From positions 1 through 34,401 of the forward strand of contig JBEIHO010000029.1 of assembly GCA_040381215.1 (NCBI GenBank): a stretch of DNA of 34,401 nt, written 5' to 3'. Under the pieces are notes generated by a model. The model had not been told where the DNA came from, searched no databases, and saw nothing but the letters and a program-made list of their open reading frames with translations. Position 1 is the stretch's first letter, and every line of letters starts with the position of its first letter. The position numbers and the translations under genes are program-made. This document shows, piece by piece, positions 26,706-34,401 of this stretch. The DNA comes from SZUA-430 sp040381215. Lineage in GTDB: Bacteria; Pseudomonadota; Alphaproteobacteria; Micropepsales; Micropepsaceae.

Positions 26706-29700
26706 ATGGGTCAAACCCCTGAAAATGACTACCAAACCGGCTCGGCCGCTCGGCCTAGAACCGTTCGGGAGGACACCATCGAGTACAGCTTCATCGGAAC
26801 CCTCCAGGGCTTGAAATACGAATATCGCCAGGACATCCGCGACCGTGCCGCGCTGGAGAAAAACTTCCGCGAGAAGTTCGAGGCCCTGAACCGCGTCAAA
26901 CTCACCGACAGCGAGTTTGCCCGCCTGATGGACGAAATCGTCACAGACGACGTTTTTAAGGCATCGAAGAGACTGCGGGAAATCAATGACTTCACCCGCG
27001 ACGACGGCACGCCGCTGAACTACACCCTCGTCAACATCAAGGACTGGTGCAAGAACACCTTCGAGGTCGTCAATCAGCTCCGCATCAACACCGATTACAG
27101 CCACCACCGCTACGATGTGCTCTTGCTCATCAATGGCGTGCCCTGCGCCCAGGTCGAGCTCAAGACCCTGGGCATCAGCCCACGCCGGGCGATGGAGCAG
27201 ATTGTCGAGTACAAGAACGATCCCGGAAACGGCTACACGCGGACGCTGCTCTGCTTCCTCCAGCTCTTCATCGTCAGCAATCGCAACAGCACCTACTACT
27301 TCGCCAACAACAACGCCCGCCACTTCGCCTTCAATGCCGACGAACGCTTCCTGCCGGTTTATGAGTTCGCCAACGAAGCTAACAAGAAGATCCCCCATCT
27401 CGACGACTTCGCCGCCAGCTTCCTTCCAAAATGCGATCTTGGCCGGACAATCAGCCGCTACATGGTGCTGATAGAGAGTGAGCAGAGGCTCATGATCATG
27501 CGGCCCTACCAGGTCTATGCCGTGCAGAATATCGTGAAGTGCATCGAGGACGACGCAGGCAACGGCTATGTCTGGCACACCACGGGTAGCGGCAAGACAC
27601 TGACATCCTTTAAGGCGTCCACGCTGCTCAAGCAGAACGACCACATTCACAAGTGCCTGTTTGTGGTGGACCGCAAGGACCTCGACCGACAGACGCGCGA
27701 AGAGTTCAACCGTTTCCAGGAAGGCTGCGTGGAGGAAAACACCAACACTGCCGCTCTCGTCCGCCGTCTCCGATCCGAGGACTATGCGGACAAGGTCATC
27801 GTCACCACGATCCAGAAGCTCGGCCTCGCGCTGGACGAAGACAGCAAGCGCAACAAGCAGCGGAAGAAGAACGATCAGCCCACGTACAAAGAGCTGCTGG
27901 AACCCCTGCGCGATAAACGCATCGTCTTCATCTTTGACGAATGCCACCGCTCGCAGTTCGGCGAGAACCACAAGGCTATCAAGGAGTTCTTCCCCAAGGC
28001 TCAGCTCTTCGGCTTCACCGGCACGCCCATCTTCGAACAGAACGCGTCCTTACAGAAGATCGAGGACACGCAGGCGTCGATGCGAACCACGGAAGACCTT
28101 TTCCAGAAGCAGCTCCACGCCTACACCATCACCCACGCCATCGAGGACGGGAACGTCCTGCGCTTCCACGTGGATTACTTCAAACCCAAGGAAGAGGCAG
28201 GAAAGAAAGCTCCCAAACCCGGCGAAGCTATTGCAAAGAAAGCCGTGATCGAAGCAATCCTCGCCAAGCACGATGCTGCCACCGCTGGACGCCGATTCAA
28301 TTCCACACTCGCAACCGCATCCATCAATGATGCCATCGAATACTACGGGCTGTTCAAGGCCATGCAGGCGGAAAAGCAGGCCAACGATCCAGACTTCCAG
28401 CCGCTGAACATTGCCTGCGTCTTTTCTCCACCCGCCGAGGGCGACCGGGATGTGATCCAGATTCAGGAAGACCTGCCGCAGGAAAAAGAAGACAACGCCG
28501 TAGAACCAGAGAAGAAGAAAGAAGCCCTCAAGGCTATTCTCGCCGACTACAACGCGCGCTATGGCACCAATCACAAGCTCAGCGAATTCGACCTCTATTA
28601 TCAGGATGTGCAGAAGCGCATAAAAGACCAGCAGTGGCCCAATGCCGACTTCCCGCACGCGCAAAAGATCGACATCACCATCGTGGTGGACATGCTGCTC
28701 ACCGGCTTCGATTCCAAGTACTTGAACACGCTCTACGTGGACAAGAACCTCAAGCATCATAGCTTGATCCAGGCATTCTCTCGAACCAACCGCGTACTCA
28801 ACGGCACCAAGCCTTACGGCAACATTCTGGACTTCCGCCAACAGCAGGCAGAAGTGGATGCCGCCATCGCCCTTTTCTCAGGCGAAGCAGCAGGAAAAAC
28901 AGCTCGCGAAATCTGGCTGGTGGACCCCGCCCCGGTGGTAATCCAGAAGCTGGAGACCGCCGTGCAGCAACTCGAGAACTTCATGAAATCCCAGGGCCTC
29001 GATACCGCCCCGGAAGCTGTACCAAACCTGAAAGGCGACGCCGCACGCGCTGTTTTCATTGAGCGTTTCAAAGAGGTGCAGCGCCTCAAGACCCAGCTCG
29101 ACCAATACACGGACCTCACCGAAGAAAACAAAGCCGCCGTCGAAAAGGTGCTGCCGAATGAACAGCATCGAGGCTTCAAGGGTGCCTATTTGGAGACCGC
29201 CAAGCGGCTGAAGGAACAGCAGGGCAAGGGGAAAGGCGAAGACAAGCCCGGCAGCGACGCCGTCGATCAGCTCGACTTCGAGTTCGTTCTCTTTGCCTCC
29301 GCTGTCATTGATTACGACTACATCATGGGCCTCATCGCCCGCTTTTCTGAAGCAAAGCCAGGCAAGCAGAAGATGAGCCGCGAACAACTCATCGGCCTTA
29401 TCCTGTCGGACGCCAAGTTCATGGACGAGCGCGAGGATATCGTCGCCTATATTTCCACCCTTAAGGCCGGGGAAGGTCTCAGCGAACAGGCCATCCGCGA
29501 CGGATACAAACGCTTCAAAGCCAAGAAAGACGCCGCCGAACTCACCGCCATAGCCGCGAAGCACGGCCTCGCCGCCGACGCGCTACAAAGCTTCGTGGTG
29601 GGCATCCTGGATCGCATGATCTTCGATGCCGGCAAGCTCGGCGACCTCTTCGCCCCTCTCGACCTCGGCTGGAAGGCCCGCAAGGATGCCGAACTCGCCC

Positions 29701-29780
29701 TCATGGCGGATTTGCACCCCCTCCTCACCAGACGCGCCCGCGGCCGCAACATCTCAGGGCTGAGCGCTTATGAGCGGTAG
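26706..29780 (+). CDS. hsdR: Type I restriction enzyme, R (endonuclease/translocase) subunit
   Basis: 1024 residues, normal size. The N-terminal nuclease domain shows the PD-(D/E)xK pattern with D137 (YDVLLLING) and E151-x-K153 (QVELKTLG). The superfamily 2 motor follows: Walker A TTGSGKT (292-298), motif II DECH (411-414) with FDECHRSQFG, motif III FGFTGTPIF, and a later helicase lobe with AFSRTNRVLNG. The C-terminal part is helical and should bind the methylase core. It moves unmodified DNA and cuts it away from the recognition site. The gene is first in the operon and overlaps hsdS by 11 bases. Confidence 0.97.
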   Translation: MGQTPENDYQTGSAARPRTVREDTIEYSFIGTLQGLKYEYRQDIRDRAALEKNFREKFEALNRVKLTDSEFARLMDEIVTDDVFKASKRLREINDFTRDDGTPLNYTLVNIKDWCKNTFEVVNQLRINTDYSHHRYDVLLLINGVPCAQVELKTLGISPRRAMEQIVEYKNDPGNGYTRTLLCFLQLFIVSNRNSTYYFANNNARHFAFNADERFLPVYEFANEANKKIPHLDDFAASFLPKCDLGRTISRYMVLIESEQRLMIMRPYQVYAVQNIVKCIEDDAGNGYVWHTTGSGKTLTSFKASTLLKQNDHIHKCLFVVDRKDLDRQTREEFNRFQEGCVEENTNTAALVRRLRSEDYADKVIVTTIQKLGLALDEDSKRNKQRKKNDQPTYKELLEPLRDKRIVFIFDECHRSQFGENHKAIKEFFPKAQLFGFTGTPIFEQNASLQKIEDTQASMRTTEDLFQKQLHAYTITHAIEDGNVLRFHVDYFKPKEEAGKKAPKPGEAIAKKAVIEAILAKHDAATAGRRFNSTLATASINDAIEYYGLFKAMQAEKQANDPDFQPLNIACVFSPPAEGDRDVIQIQEDLPQEKEDNAVEPEKKKEALKAILADYNARYGTNHKLSEFDLYYQDVQKRIKDQQWPNADFPHAQKIDITIVVDMLLTGFDSKYLNTLYVDKNLKHHSLIQAFSRTNRVLNGTKPYGNILDFRQQQAEVDAAIALFSGEAAGKTAREIWLVDPAPVVIQKLETAVQQLENFMKSQGLDTAPEAVPNLKGDAARAVFIERFKEVQRLKTQLDQYTDLTEENKAAVEKVLPNEQHRGFKGAYLETAKRLKEQQGKGKGEDKPGSDAVDQLDFEFVLFASAVIDYDYIMGLIARFSEAKPGKQKMSREQLIGLILSDAKFMDEREDIVAYISTLKAGEGLSEQAIRDGYKRFKAKKDAAELTAIAAKHGLAADALQSFVVGILDRMIFDAGKLGDLFAPLDLGWKARKDAELALMADLHPLLTRRARGRNISGLSAYER

Positions 29781-31056
29781 AACGAAAACCACCTTAACGA
29801 AAGCTGGTGGCAAACCCGCGCTTGCGCCGAAGCTGCGCTTCCAGGAGTTTCGTCAGGCAAAGGATTGGAATGAGATAACCGGGAATGGACTGTTTGATCA
29901 GATCAATGACAGGAATACCCAGCCCGGCCTTCCAGTTTTGGCAATCACCCAAGAGCACGGAGCAATCCCTCGGCACCTGATCGACTACCACGTCTCGGTG
30001 ACTGAGAAGAGCATTGAAAGTTATAAAGTCGTTCAGGCCAGCGACTTCATCATCAGCCTCAGATCGTTTCAGGGCGGCATTGAGTATTCGCGCTATCACG
30101 GTATCTGCAGCCCAGCCTATGTCATTCTTCGTCGACGTGGCCAAGGAAGCGATGACTACTTCAGACACTATTTCAAAACGGACCGATTCATCCGCATCCT
30201 CACCAAAAACCTCGAAGGCCTGCGTGACGGCAAAATGGTCAGCTACGCACAGTTTTCAGAGCTGCTGCTACCAGTACCCGAGCCCGCTGAACAACAAAAA
30301 ATCGCCAAGTGCTTGAATTCGATGGACGAGGTGATCGCAGCGCAAGCGCGGAAAGTTGACGCGCTGAAGACCCACAAAAAAGGTCTGATGCAGCAGCTCT
30401 TCCCCCGCGAGGGCGAAACCCAACCCCGCCTTCGCTACCCCGAATTTCAACACGCTGACGACTGGGTGCACGGGGAACTTTCCAGCTGTCTGAAGCAAGT
30501 TATCGACTACAGAGGAAAGGCCCCGCCAAAGTCAGAATTCGGTGTCCCACTAATCACCGCAAGAAACGTGAGATCTGGTTGGCTGGATATGTCACACCAG
30601 GAATTCATTGAAGTAGACAAATACGAAGAATGGATGTCCAGAGGGGTTCCACAGGCAGGTGACGTACTTTTCACTACCGAGGCTCCTCTCGGAAACGTTG
30701 CACTCTACCCCAGAGCGGGAAAGTTTGCAGTGGGACAGCGACTGCTCACTCTTCGAGCTAAACCTGAAAAGTGCCTCCCTGAGTTTCTCTTCCACTCACT
30801 GCTATGCCCAAGGATGCAGGATGAGATTGATTTCCATAGTACCGGGTCAACCGCTAAGGGCATCAAATCAGCAGTGTTTGTACGTCTCAACTTCCTCCAC
30901 CCAAAAGACATAGGTGAGCAGCGGCGCATCAGTGGATGTCTGTCCTCTTTCGACGACCTCATTGCCGCACAAAACCAAAAACTCGAAGCCCTCAAGCGCC
31001 ACAAACGCGGACTACTGCAGCAGCTATTCCCGGCAGTCGGAGAGGCTGACGGATGA
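29770..31056 (+). CDS. hsdS: Type I restriction enzyme, S (specificity) subunit
   Basis: 428 residues. Two target-recognition domains (about 30-172 and 230-382) alternate with two coiled-coil spacers that are near copies of each other: EQQKIAKCLNSMDEVIAAQ (from 174) and EQRRISGCLSSFDDLIAAQ (from 383). Both run on into K.HK.GL.QQLFP. This half-repeat layout sets a two-part DNA target with a fixed gap. The target sequence cannot be predicted here. The start ATG 29770 lies inside hsdR, and the stop overlaps the next gene as ATGA, so expression is coupled. Confidence 0.95.
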   Translation: MSGRTKTTLTKAGGKPALAPKLRFQEFRQAKDWNEITGNGLFDQINDRNTQPGLPVLAITQEHGAIPRHLIDYHVSVTEKSIESYKVVQASDFIISLRSFQGGIEYSRYHGICSPAYVILRRRGQGSDDYFRHYFKTDRFIRILTKNLEGLRDGKMVSYAQFSELLLPVPEPAEQQKIAKCLNSMDEVIAAQARKVDALKTHKKGLMQQLFPREGETQPRLRYPEFQHADDWVHGELSSCLKQVIDYRGKAPPKSEFGVPLITARNVRSGWLDMSHQEFIEVDKYEEWMSRGVPQAGDVLFTTEAPLGNVALYPRAGKFAVGQRLLTLRAKPEKCLPEFLFHSLLCPRMQDEIDFHSTGSTAKGIKSAVFVRLNFLHPKDIGEQRRISGCLSSFDDLIAAQNQKLEALKRHKRGLLQQLFPAVGEADG

Positions 31057-32243
31057 GTGGCATTCGTACTTTCAAAAGCCTGCGCAACGTTGTGACCCGG
31101 CTGCGAGACGATCTGAATGATACAGACCTCGTGCTGATTTACGCGTTTAACCGGACCGGAAAGACGCGCTTATCGATGGAGTTCAAAGACGCAGGCAAGC
31201 GTAAGAGCAAGAGTAACCGCACGGGGACACCAGATACACTTTACTTCAACGCTTTTACAGAAGATCTGTTCACCTGGGACAATGATCTAGATGGTGACAC
31301 CGCTCGCCGCCTCCAGATCAATTCTGACTCCACATTCTTCAATGGCCTGAAGGAGCTTGCTCTGGACGAGACGATTGCCAGCTATCTTGACCGCTATGCC
31401 GACTTTGACTTCGACATCGACTACACTGCGTGGACGGTGTCCTTTCGCAAGGACAAATCGCAGAACATCAAGATTTCCCGCGGCGAACAAAACATCTTTA
31501 TCTGGTGCCTCTTTATGGCCATTTGCGAACGGCTGCTCGATGGCCATGTTTCGTATCAATCAAACAAATTTCTGTACATCGACGACCCCATTTCATCGCT
31601 GGACGATAACAACGCCATCGCCGTTGCGTGCGACCTTGCCCAAATGCTGCGGCGAGCAGCGAGCCGAAGAGACGCAAAGGGTGTGCTGGGCCCCGTCAAA
31701 GTTGTTTTCTCATCGCACCATGCTTTGTTCTTCAACGTGATGTGCAACGAGATTGGCAGATCAAAGGACGGTGAGCCCAAGGTGACACACAAGCGCTACT
31801 TCCTGCACCGTCCTAGCGGAGGTGATACCTACAGTCTGCGCGCAACGGGGGACACACCCTTCTTCCATCACGTCGCAACACTTGCCGAACTGCAGCTGGC
31901 TGCTGACCCTGTGCGTGGCAAGCTCTTCACATTCCATTTCAATGCGCTGCGCAGCATTATGGAGAAGACCGCATCATTCTTTGGGCACACCGACATCGGG
32001 TTCTGCCTCAAAGCCCTGGACAACCAGGAAGATCGGGCGCTCTACAATCGATCCATGAACCTCCTCAGTCACGGCAGGTACTCCATTCACGAGCCGACTG
32101 AAATGGGTGACGACAACAAGGAATTGTTTCGACGAATTCTCCGTGAATTCATAACCAAGTTTCAATTCGCCCTGCCCGAAATGCCGGAGGCAACACCAGT
32201 AGCCGCATCGATATCAGCACAGCCAACTGGAGCAACCCCATGA
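31053..32243 (+). CDS. PrrC-like anticodon nuclease / AAA ATPase in the type I operon
   Basis: 396 residues, the size of PrrC. The N-terminal ABC-like NTPase has P-loop AFNRTGKT (31-38), signature ISRGEQN (141-147), Walker B YIDDPISSLDD (175-185) and a switch region FSSHH. The C-terminal roughly 130 residues contain R300, E304 and H340 (in ALRSIMEK and LLSHGRYS). This fits the Arg-x3-Glu...His active site of PrrC (R320, E324, H356 in E. coli). PrrC is held silent by its type I partner and cuts the tRNA-Lys anticodon when restriction is blocked, for instance by a phage inhibitor. Here it is encoded between hsdS and hsdM with ATGA overlaps on both sides. P-loop residue 34 is Arg where I would expect Gly, which may weaken NTP binding. 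Confidence 0.8.
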   Translation: MSGIRTFKSLRNVVTRLRDDLNDTDLVLIYAFNRTGKTRLSMEFKDAGKRKSKSNRTGTPDTLYFNAFTEDLFTWDNDLDGDTARRLQINSDSTFFNGLKELALDETIASYLDRYADFDFDIDYTAWTVSFRKDKSQNIKISRGEQNIFIWCLFMAICERLLDGHVSYQSNKFLYIDDPISSLDDNNAIAVACDLAQMLRRAASRRDAKGVLGPVKVVFSSHHALFFNVMCNEIGRSKDGEPKVTHKRYFLHRPSGGDTYSLRATGDTPFFHHVATLAELQLAADPVRGKLFTFHFNALRSIMEKTASFFGHTDIGFCLKALDNQEDRALYNRSMNLLSHGRYSIHEPTEMGDDNKELFRRILREFITKFQFALPEMPEATPVAASISAQPTGATP

Positions 32244-33862
32244 CCGACACCAATCAAAAACTGGGCAATACGCTCTGGAAGATTGCCGATGACTTGCGCG
32301 GGGCAATGAACGCAGACGATTTCCGCGACTACATGCTGTCGCTCCTCTTTCTCCGCTATCTCTCCGACAACTACGAGACAGCGGCGAAGAAGGAGTTGGG
32401 CAAGGATTACCCCAATGCGGGCGGCGACAGAAGCAAAGTGCCGCTGGAGCAATGGTATGATCACAATCCAAACGACACGGCCGAGTTCGAAAAGCAGATG
32501 CGGCGCAAGGTGCACTATGTGATCCGGCCGGTGCATCTGTGGAGCAGTATCACCAATCTGGCCCGCACGCAAAGCAGCGATCTGTTGAAGACGCTTCAAG
32601 CAGGCTTCAAATACATCGAGGAAGAATCCTTCGAGAGCACCTTCCAAGGACTGTTCTCCGAGATCAACCTCAGCTCGGATAAGCTTGGAAAAACCTACAC
32701 TGACCGGAATACCAAGCTCTGCACAGTCATCCAGAAGATCGCCGAAGGGCTGAACGATTTCTCGACTGGCATCGACGCGCTAGGCGATGCTTACGAGTAT
32801 CTGATCGGCCAGTTCGCCGCCGGGTCGGGCAAGAAAGCGGGCGAGTTCTACACACCGCAGCAGATTTCCGACATCTTGTCCGCCATCGTGACGCTGGACA
32901 GCCAGGAACCGAAGACGGGCGTGAAGAAGAGGCTGGAGAGCGTGTTGGACTTCGCCTGCGGCTCCGGCTCACTCCTGCTCAACGTACGAAAACGCATGAC
33001 CGACACGGGCGGCACCATCGGCAAGATCTTCGGGCAAGAGAAAAACATTACCACCTACAACCTGGCCCGCATGAACATGCTGCTGCACGGAGTGAAGGAC
33101 ACGGAGTTCGAAATCCACCACGGGGACACTCTGGAGAACGACTGGGACATTCTGCGCGAGCTAAACCCGGCGAAGAAGCCGCTCTTCGATGCCATCGTCG
33201 CCAATCCGCCGTTCAGCTACCGCTGGGAGCCGAGCGACAGCATGGGCGACGACGTGCGCTTCAAGAGCCATGGCCTCGCGCCCAAGTCCGCCGCCGACTT
33301 CGCCTTCCTGCTGCACGGCTTTCACTATGTGAAAGAAGAAGGAGTGATGGCCATCATCCTTCCCCACGGCGTGCTCTTCCGCGGCGGCGCAGAGGAACGC
33401 ATCCGCACGAAGCTGCTCAAGGACGGCCATATCGACACCGTGATCGGCCTGCCCGCCAATCTCTTCTACTCTACCGGCATTCCGGTCTGCATCCTCGTGC
33501 TGAAGAAGTGCAAGAAGCCGGACGACGTGCTCTTCATCAACGCCGCCGAGCACTTCGAAAAGGGCAAGCGCCAGAACCAACTCAAGCCCGAGCACATCCA
33601 TAAAATCATCGACACTTACAAGAATCGCACAGAAGAGGCTCGCTACTCCCGCCGGGTGGAGATGGCAGAGATCGAGAAGAACGACTTCAACCTGAACATC
33701 TCCCGCTACATCAGCACCGCCGTGGGCGAAGAGGAGATCGATCTGAACACCACGCATAATGAGCTGGTCGAGATCGAAAAGCAGATTCTAGATGCAACGG
33801 CCAAGCACAACAAATACCTGATAGAGCTTGGGCTATCGCCGCTGCCCGCGGGCACCAAATAG
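32240..33862 (+). CDS. hsdM: Type I restriction enzyme, M (methyltransferase) subunit
   Basis: 540 residues, normal size. N-terminal HsdM helical domain (from LWKIADDLRGAMNADDFRDY), then an adenine-N6 methyltransferase domain with S-adenosylmethionine motif I DFACGSGSLL (about 237-246) and catalytic NPPF (322-325). The segment GEFYTPQQI (201-209) is typical of HsdM. It methylates the host's sites and forms the core with HsdS and HsdR. The ATG at 32240 overlaps the stop of the PrrC-like gene as ATGA. It is last in the operon; a short hairpin at 33919-33936 may end transcription. Confidence 0.97.
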   Translation: MTDTNQKLGNTLWKIADDLRGAMNADDFRDYMLSLLFLRYLSDNYETAAKKELGKDYPNAGGDRSKVPLEQWYDHNPNDTAEFEKQMRRKVHYVIRPVHLWSSITNLARTQSSDLLKTLQAGFKYIEEESFESTFQGLFSEINLSSDKLGKTYTDRNTKLCTVIQKIAEGLNDFSTGIDALGDAYEYLIGQFAAGSGKKAGEFYTPQQISDILSAIVTLDSQEPKTGVKKRLESVLDFACGSGSLLLNVRKRMTDTGGTIGKIFGQEKNITTYNLARMNMLLHGVKDTEFEIHHGDTLENDWDILRELNPAKKPLFDAIVANPPFSYRWEPSDSMGDDVRFKSHGLAPKSAADFAFLLHGFHYVKEEGVMAIILPHGVLFRGGAEERIRTKLLKDGHIDTVIGLPANLFYSTGIPVCILVLKKCKKPDDVLFINAAEHFEKGKRQNQLKPEHIHKIIDTYKNRTEEARYSRRVEMAEIEKNDFNLNISRYISTAVGEEEIDLNTTHNELVEIEKQILDATAKHNKYLIELGLSPLPAGTK

Positions 33863-33918
33863 TAGAACAAGCCAATCAAAGTCCCGGAAGGACGTGACCA
33901 AGCGCGACGCATAGATGC

Positions 33919-33943
33919 GGAGCGGAGTTTCGCTCCTTCTCTC
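33919..33943 (+). terminator. Possible terminator of the hsd operon
   Basis: GGAGCG (33919-33924) pairs with CGCTCC (33931-33936) around GAGTTT, followed by TTCTCTC. The stem is short (6 bp), so this is a moderate call. Confidence 0.5.
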
Positions 33944-34071
33944 GACCTGTTCTCGCATCCAGAAAACGCAGATGAGGCTTTAGCCAAAAAAGGAATTCGG
34001 CGTCCGCACTGAGTTTCTCTCGAATGATACTGAAACCCAAATTTTGAATTTTTTTGTGGGCCACCCACCCC

Positions 34072-34097
34072 ATGCGAGGCAGCAACCTGCCTCGCAT
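34072..34097. repeat. Perfect 11-bp inverted repeat downstream of hsdM
   Basis: ATGCGAGGCAG (34072-34082) pairs with CTGCCTCGCAT (34087-34097) around CAAC. No T-run follows closely on either strand. Further possible stems lie just downstream (GCGGCAA with TTGTCGC; GGGTCT with AGACCC). It may be a structured RNA or a protein-binding site. The rest of 33863-34401 shows no supported gene. Confidence 0.6.
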
Positions 34098-34401
34098 TCT
34101 GCGGCAAGGGGTTTTATTGTCGCTGCGGTACCCCGGGGGTCTCGAATTTCAAAACAGACCCACCCCCTCGACTTTTCAAGAAAGGCAAGATCTTTTTTCT
34201 CGGGGACATATTGAAAGAGGCTGAGACCTCATCTCCATGACTTTAGGCTCATGCATAGGCGATCTACTTTTTCCCCGATCACCATGCAATGAATCCCAAC
34301 CCTATCCCATTGACTTCAGGGGATGGAACAAACCAACGCATTCGGCAACCGCATCTTGCCCGCGGTGGGAAGTGAGCCTCGTATATACAATTTTCTCCCG
34401 A

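Larger units (their letters stand above)
20461..34401. mobile_element. Integrated genomic island in tRNA-Lys(UUU), right end outside the window
   Basis: The left edge is the tRNA-Lys 3' fragment; a tyrosine integrase gene starts 155 bases inside. Next come an AlpA-like HTH protein and a RepA-like ATPase with an iteron-like repeat array, a module order seen in P4-like and other satellite or integrative elements. The cargo is two lipoprotein genes (one broken), a membrane protein, and a type I restriction-modification operon with a PrrC-like gene. No capsid, tail, conjugation or transposase genes are visible here. Spacing between genes is looser than in the chromosomal half. No second copy of the tRNA fragment is present up to 34401, so the island is at least 13.9 kb long. 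Confidence 0.8.

Noticed and set aside
26347..26814. Frame overlapping the hsdR start
   Set aside because: No ribosome binding site, Arg/Ser/Pro-rich low-complexity product, and it overlaps the real hsdR start.
34323..34401. ATG with an open frame to the window edge
   Set aside because: Only 26 codons are visible, and the AGGGG is directly against the ATG, too close for a normal ribosome binding site. It cannot be judged without more sequence.

Overview
The window is GC-rich (about 60% by eye), with tightly packed genes. It looks like an alphaproteobacterial chromosome of the Caulobacterales, Hyphomonadales or Sphingomonadales kind. The basis is a TonB-dependent receptor, a TPR/2-oxoglutarate oxygenase gene, an array of OmpA-like porins, a secreted S9 peptidase, a YjcH/ActP pair, and a lipoprotein resembling the CC0125/CC1285 family. 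The exact taxon cannot be set from the sequence alone.

Layout. (1) 1-2683: the 3' end of a TonB-dependent receptor, a terminator, and a TPR protein with a C-terminal 2OG-Fe(II) oxygenase domain. (2) 2972-8653: five tandem OmpA-family paralogs. Four have barrel, proline linker and peptidoglycan-binding domain; one has the barrel only. Most are followed by a clear intrinsic terminator. (3) 8732-11130: a small secreted Cys protein, a periplasmic cyclophilin, and a two-PAS-domain protein. (4) 11206-15570: a di-iron ferritin-like protein, an adrenodoxin-type ferredoxin, an ActP-like symporter with its DUF485 partner, and a divergent Crp/Fnr regulator. TTGAY-N4-GTCAA boxes lie in front of the di-iron, ferredoxin and regulator genes. 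The regulator carries the FNR-type E..SR recognition helix, so this looks like a small self-contained regulon. (5) 15865-20430: an S9 peptidase, a SolA-like flavin amine oxidase, and an NPP-type phosphodiesterase lipoprotein.

(6) From about 20461 to beyond the window end lies an integrated genomic island. Its left edge is a 3' fragment of tRNA-Lys(UUU), including the anticodon loop. It is followed by a tyrosine integrase, an AlpA-like HTH protein, and a RepA-like ATPase with an iteron-like GTGCAA array and a long palindrome. A lipoprotein, a lipoprotein gene broken by a stop at codon 4, and a polytopic membrane protein come next. A type I restriction-modification operon closes the island, ordered hsdR-hsdS-PrrC-like-hsdM, with every junction overlapping. 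PrrC proteins are anticodon nucleases that cut tRNA-Lys. An island that carries one and is integrated in the tRNA-Lys(UUU) gene is the most striking feature of the window.

How the genes work together: the chromosomal part is mostly cell-envelope, periplasmic and redox functions. The island part is an integration/replication module followed by a layered defence cassette, a DNA restriction system with a tRNA-cutting back-up.
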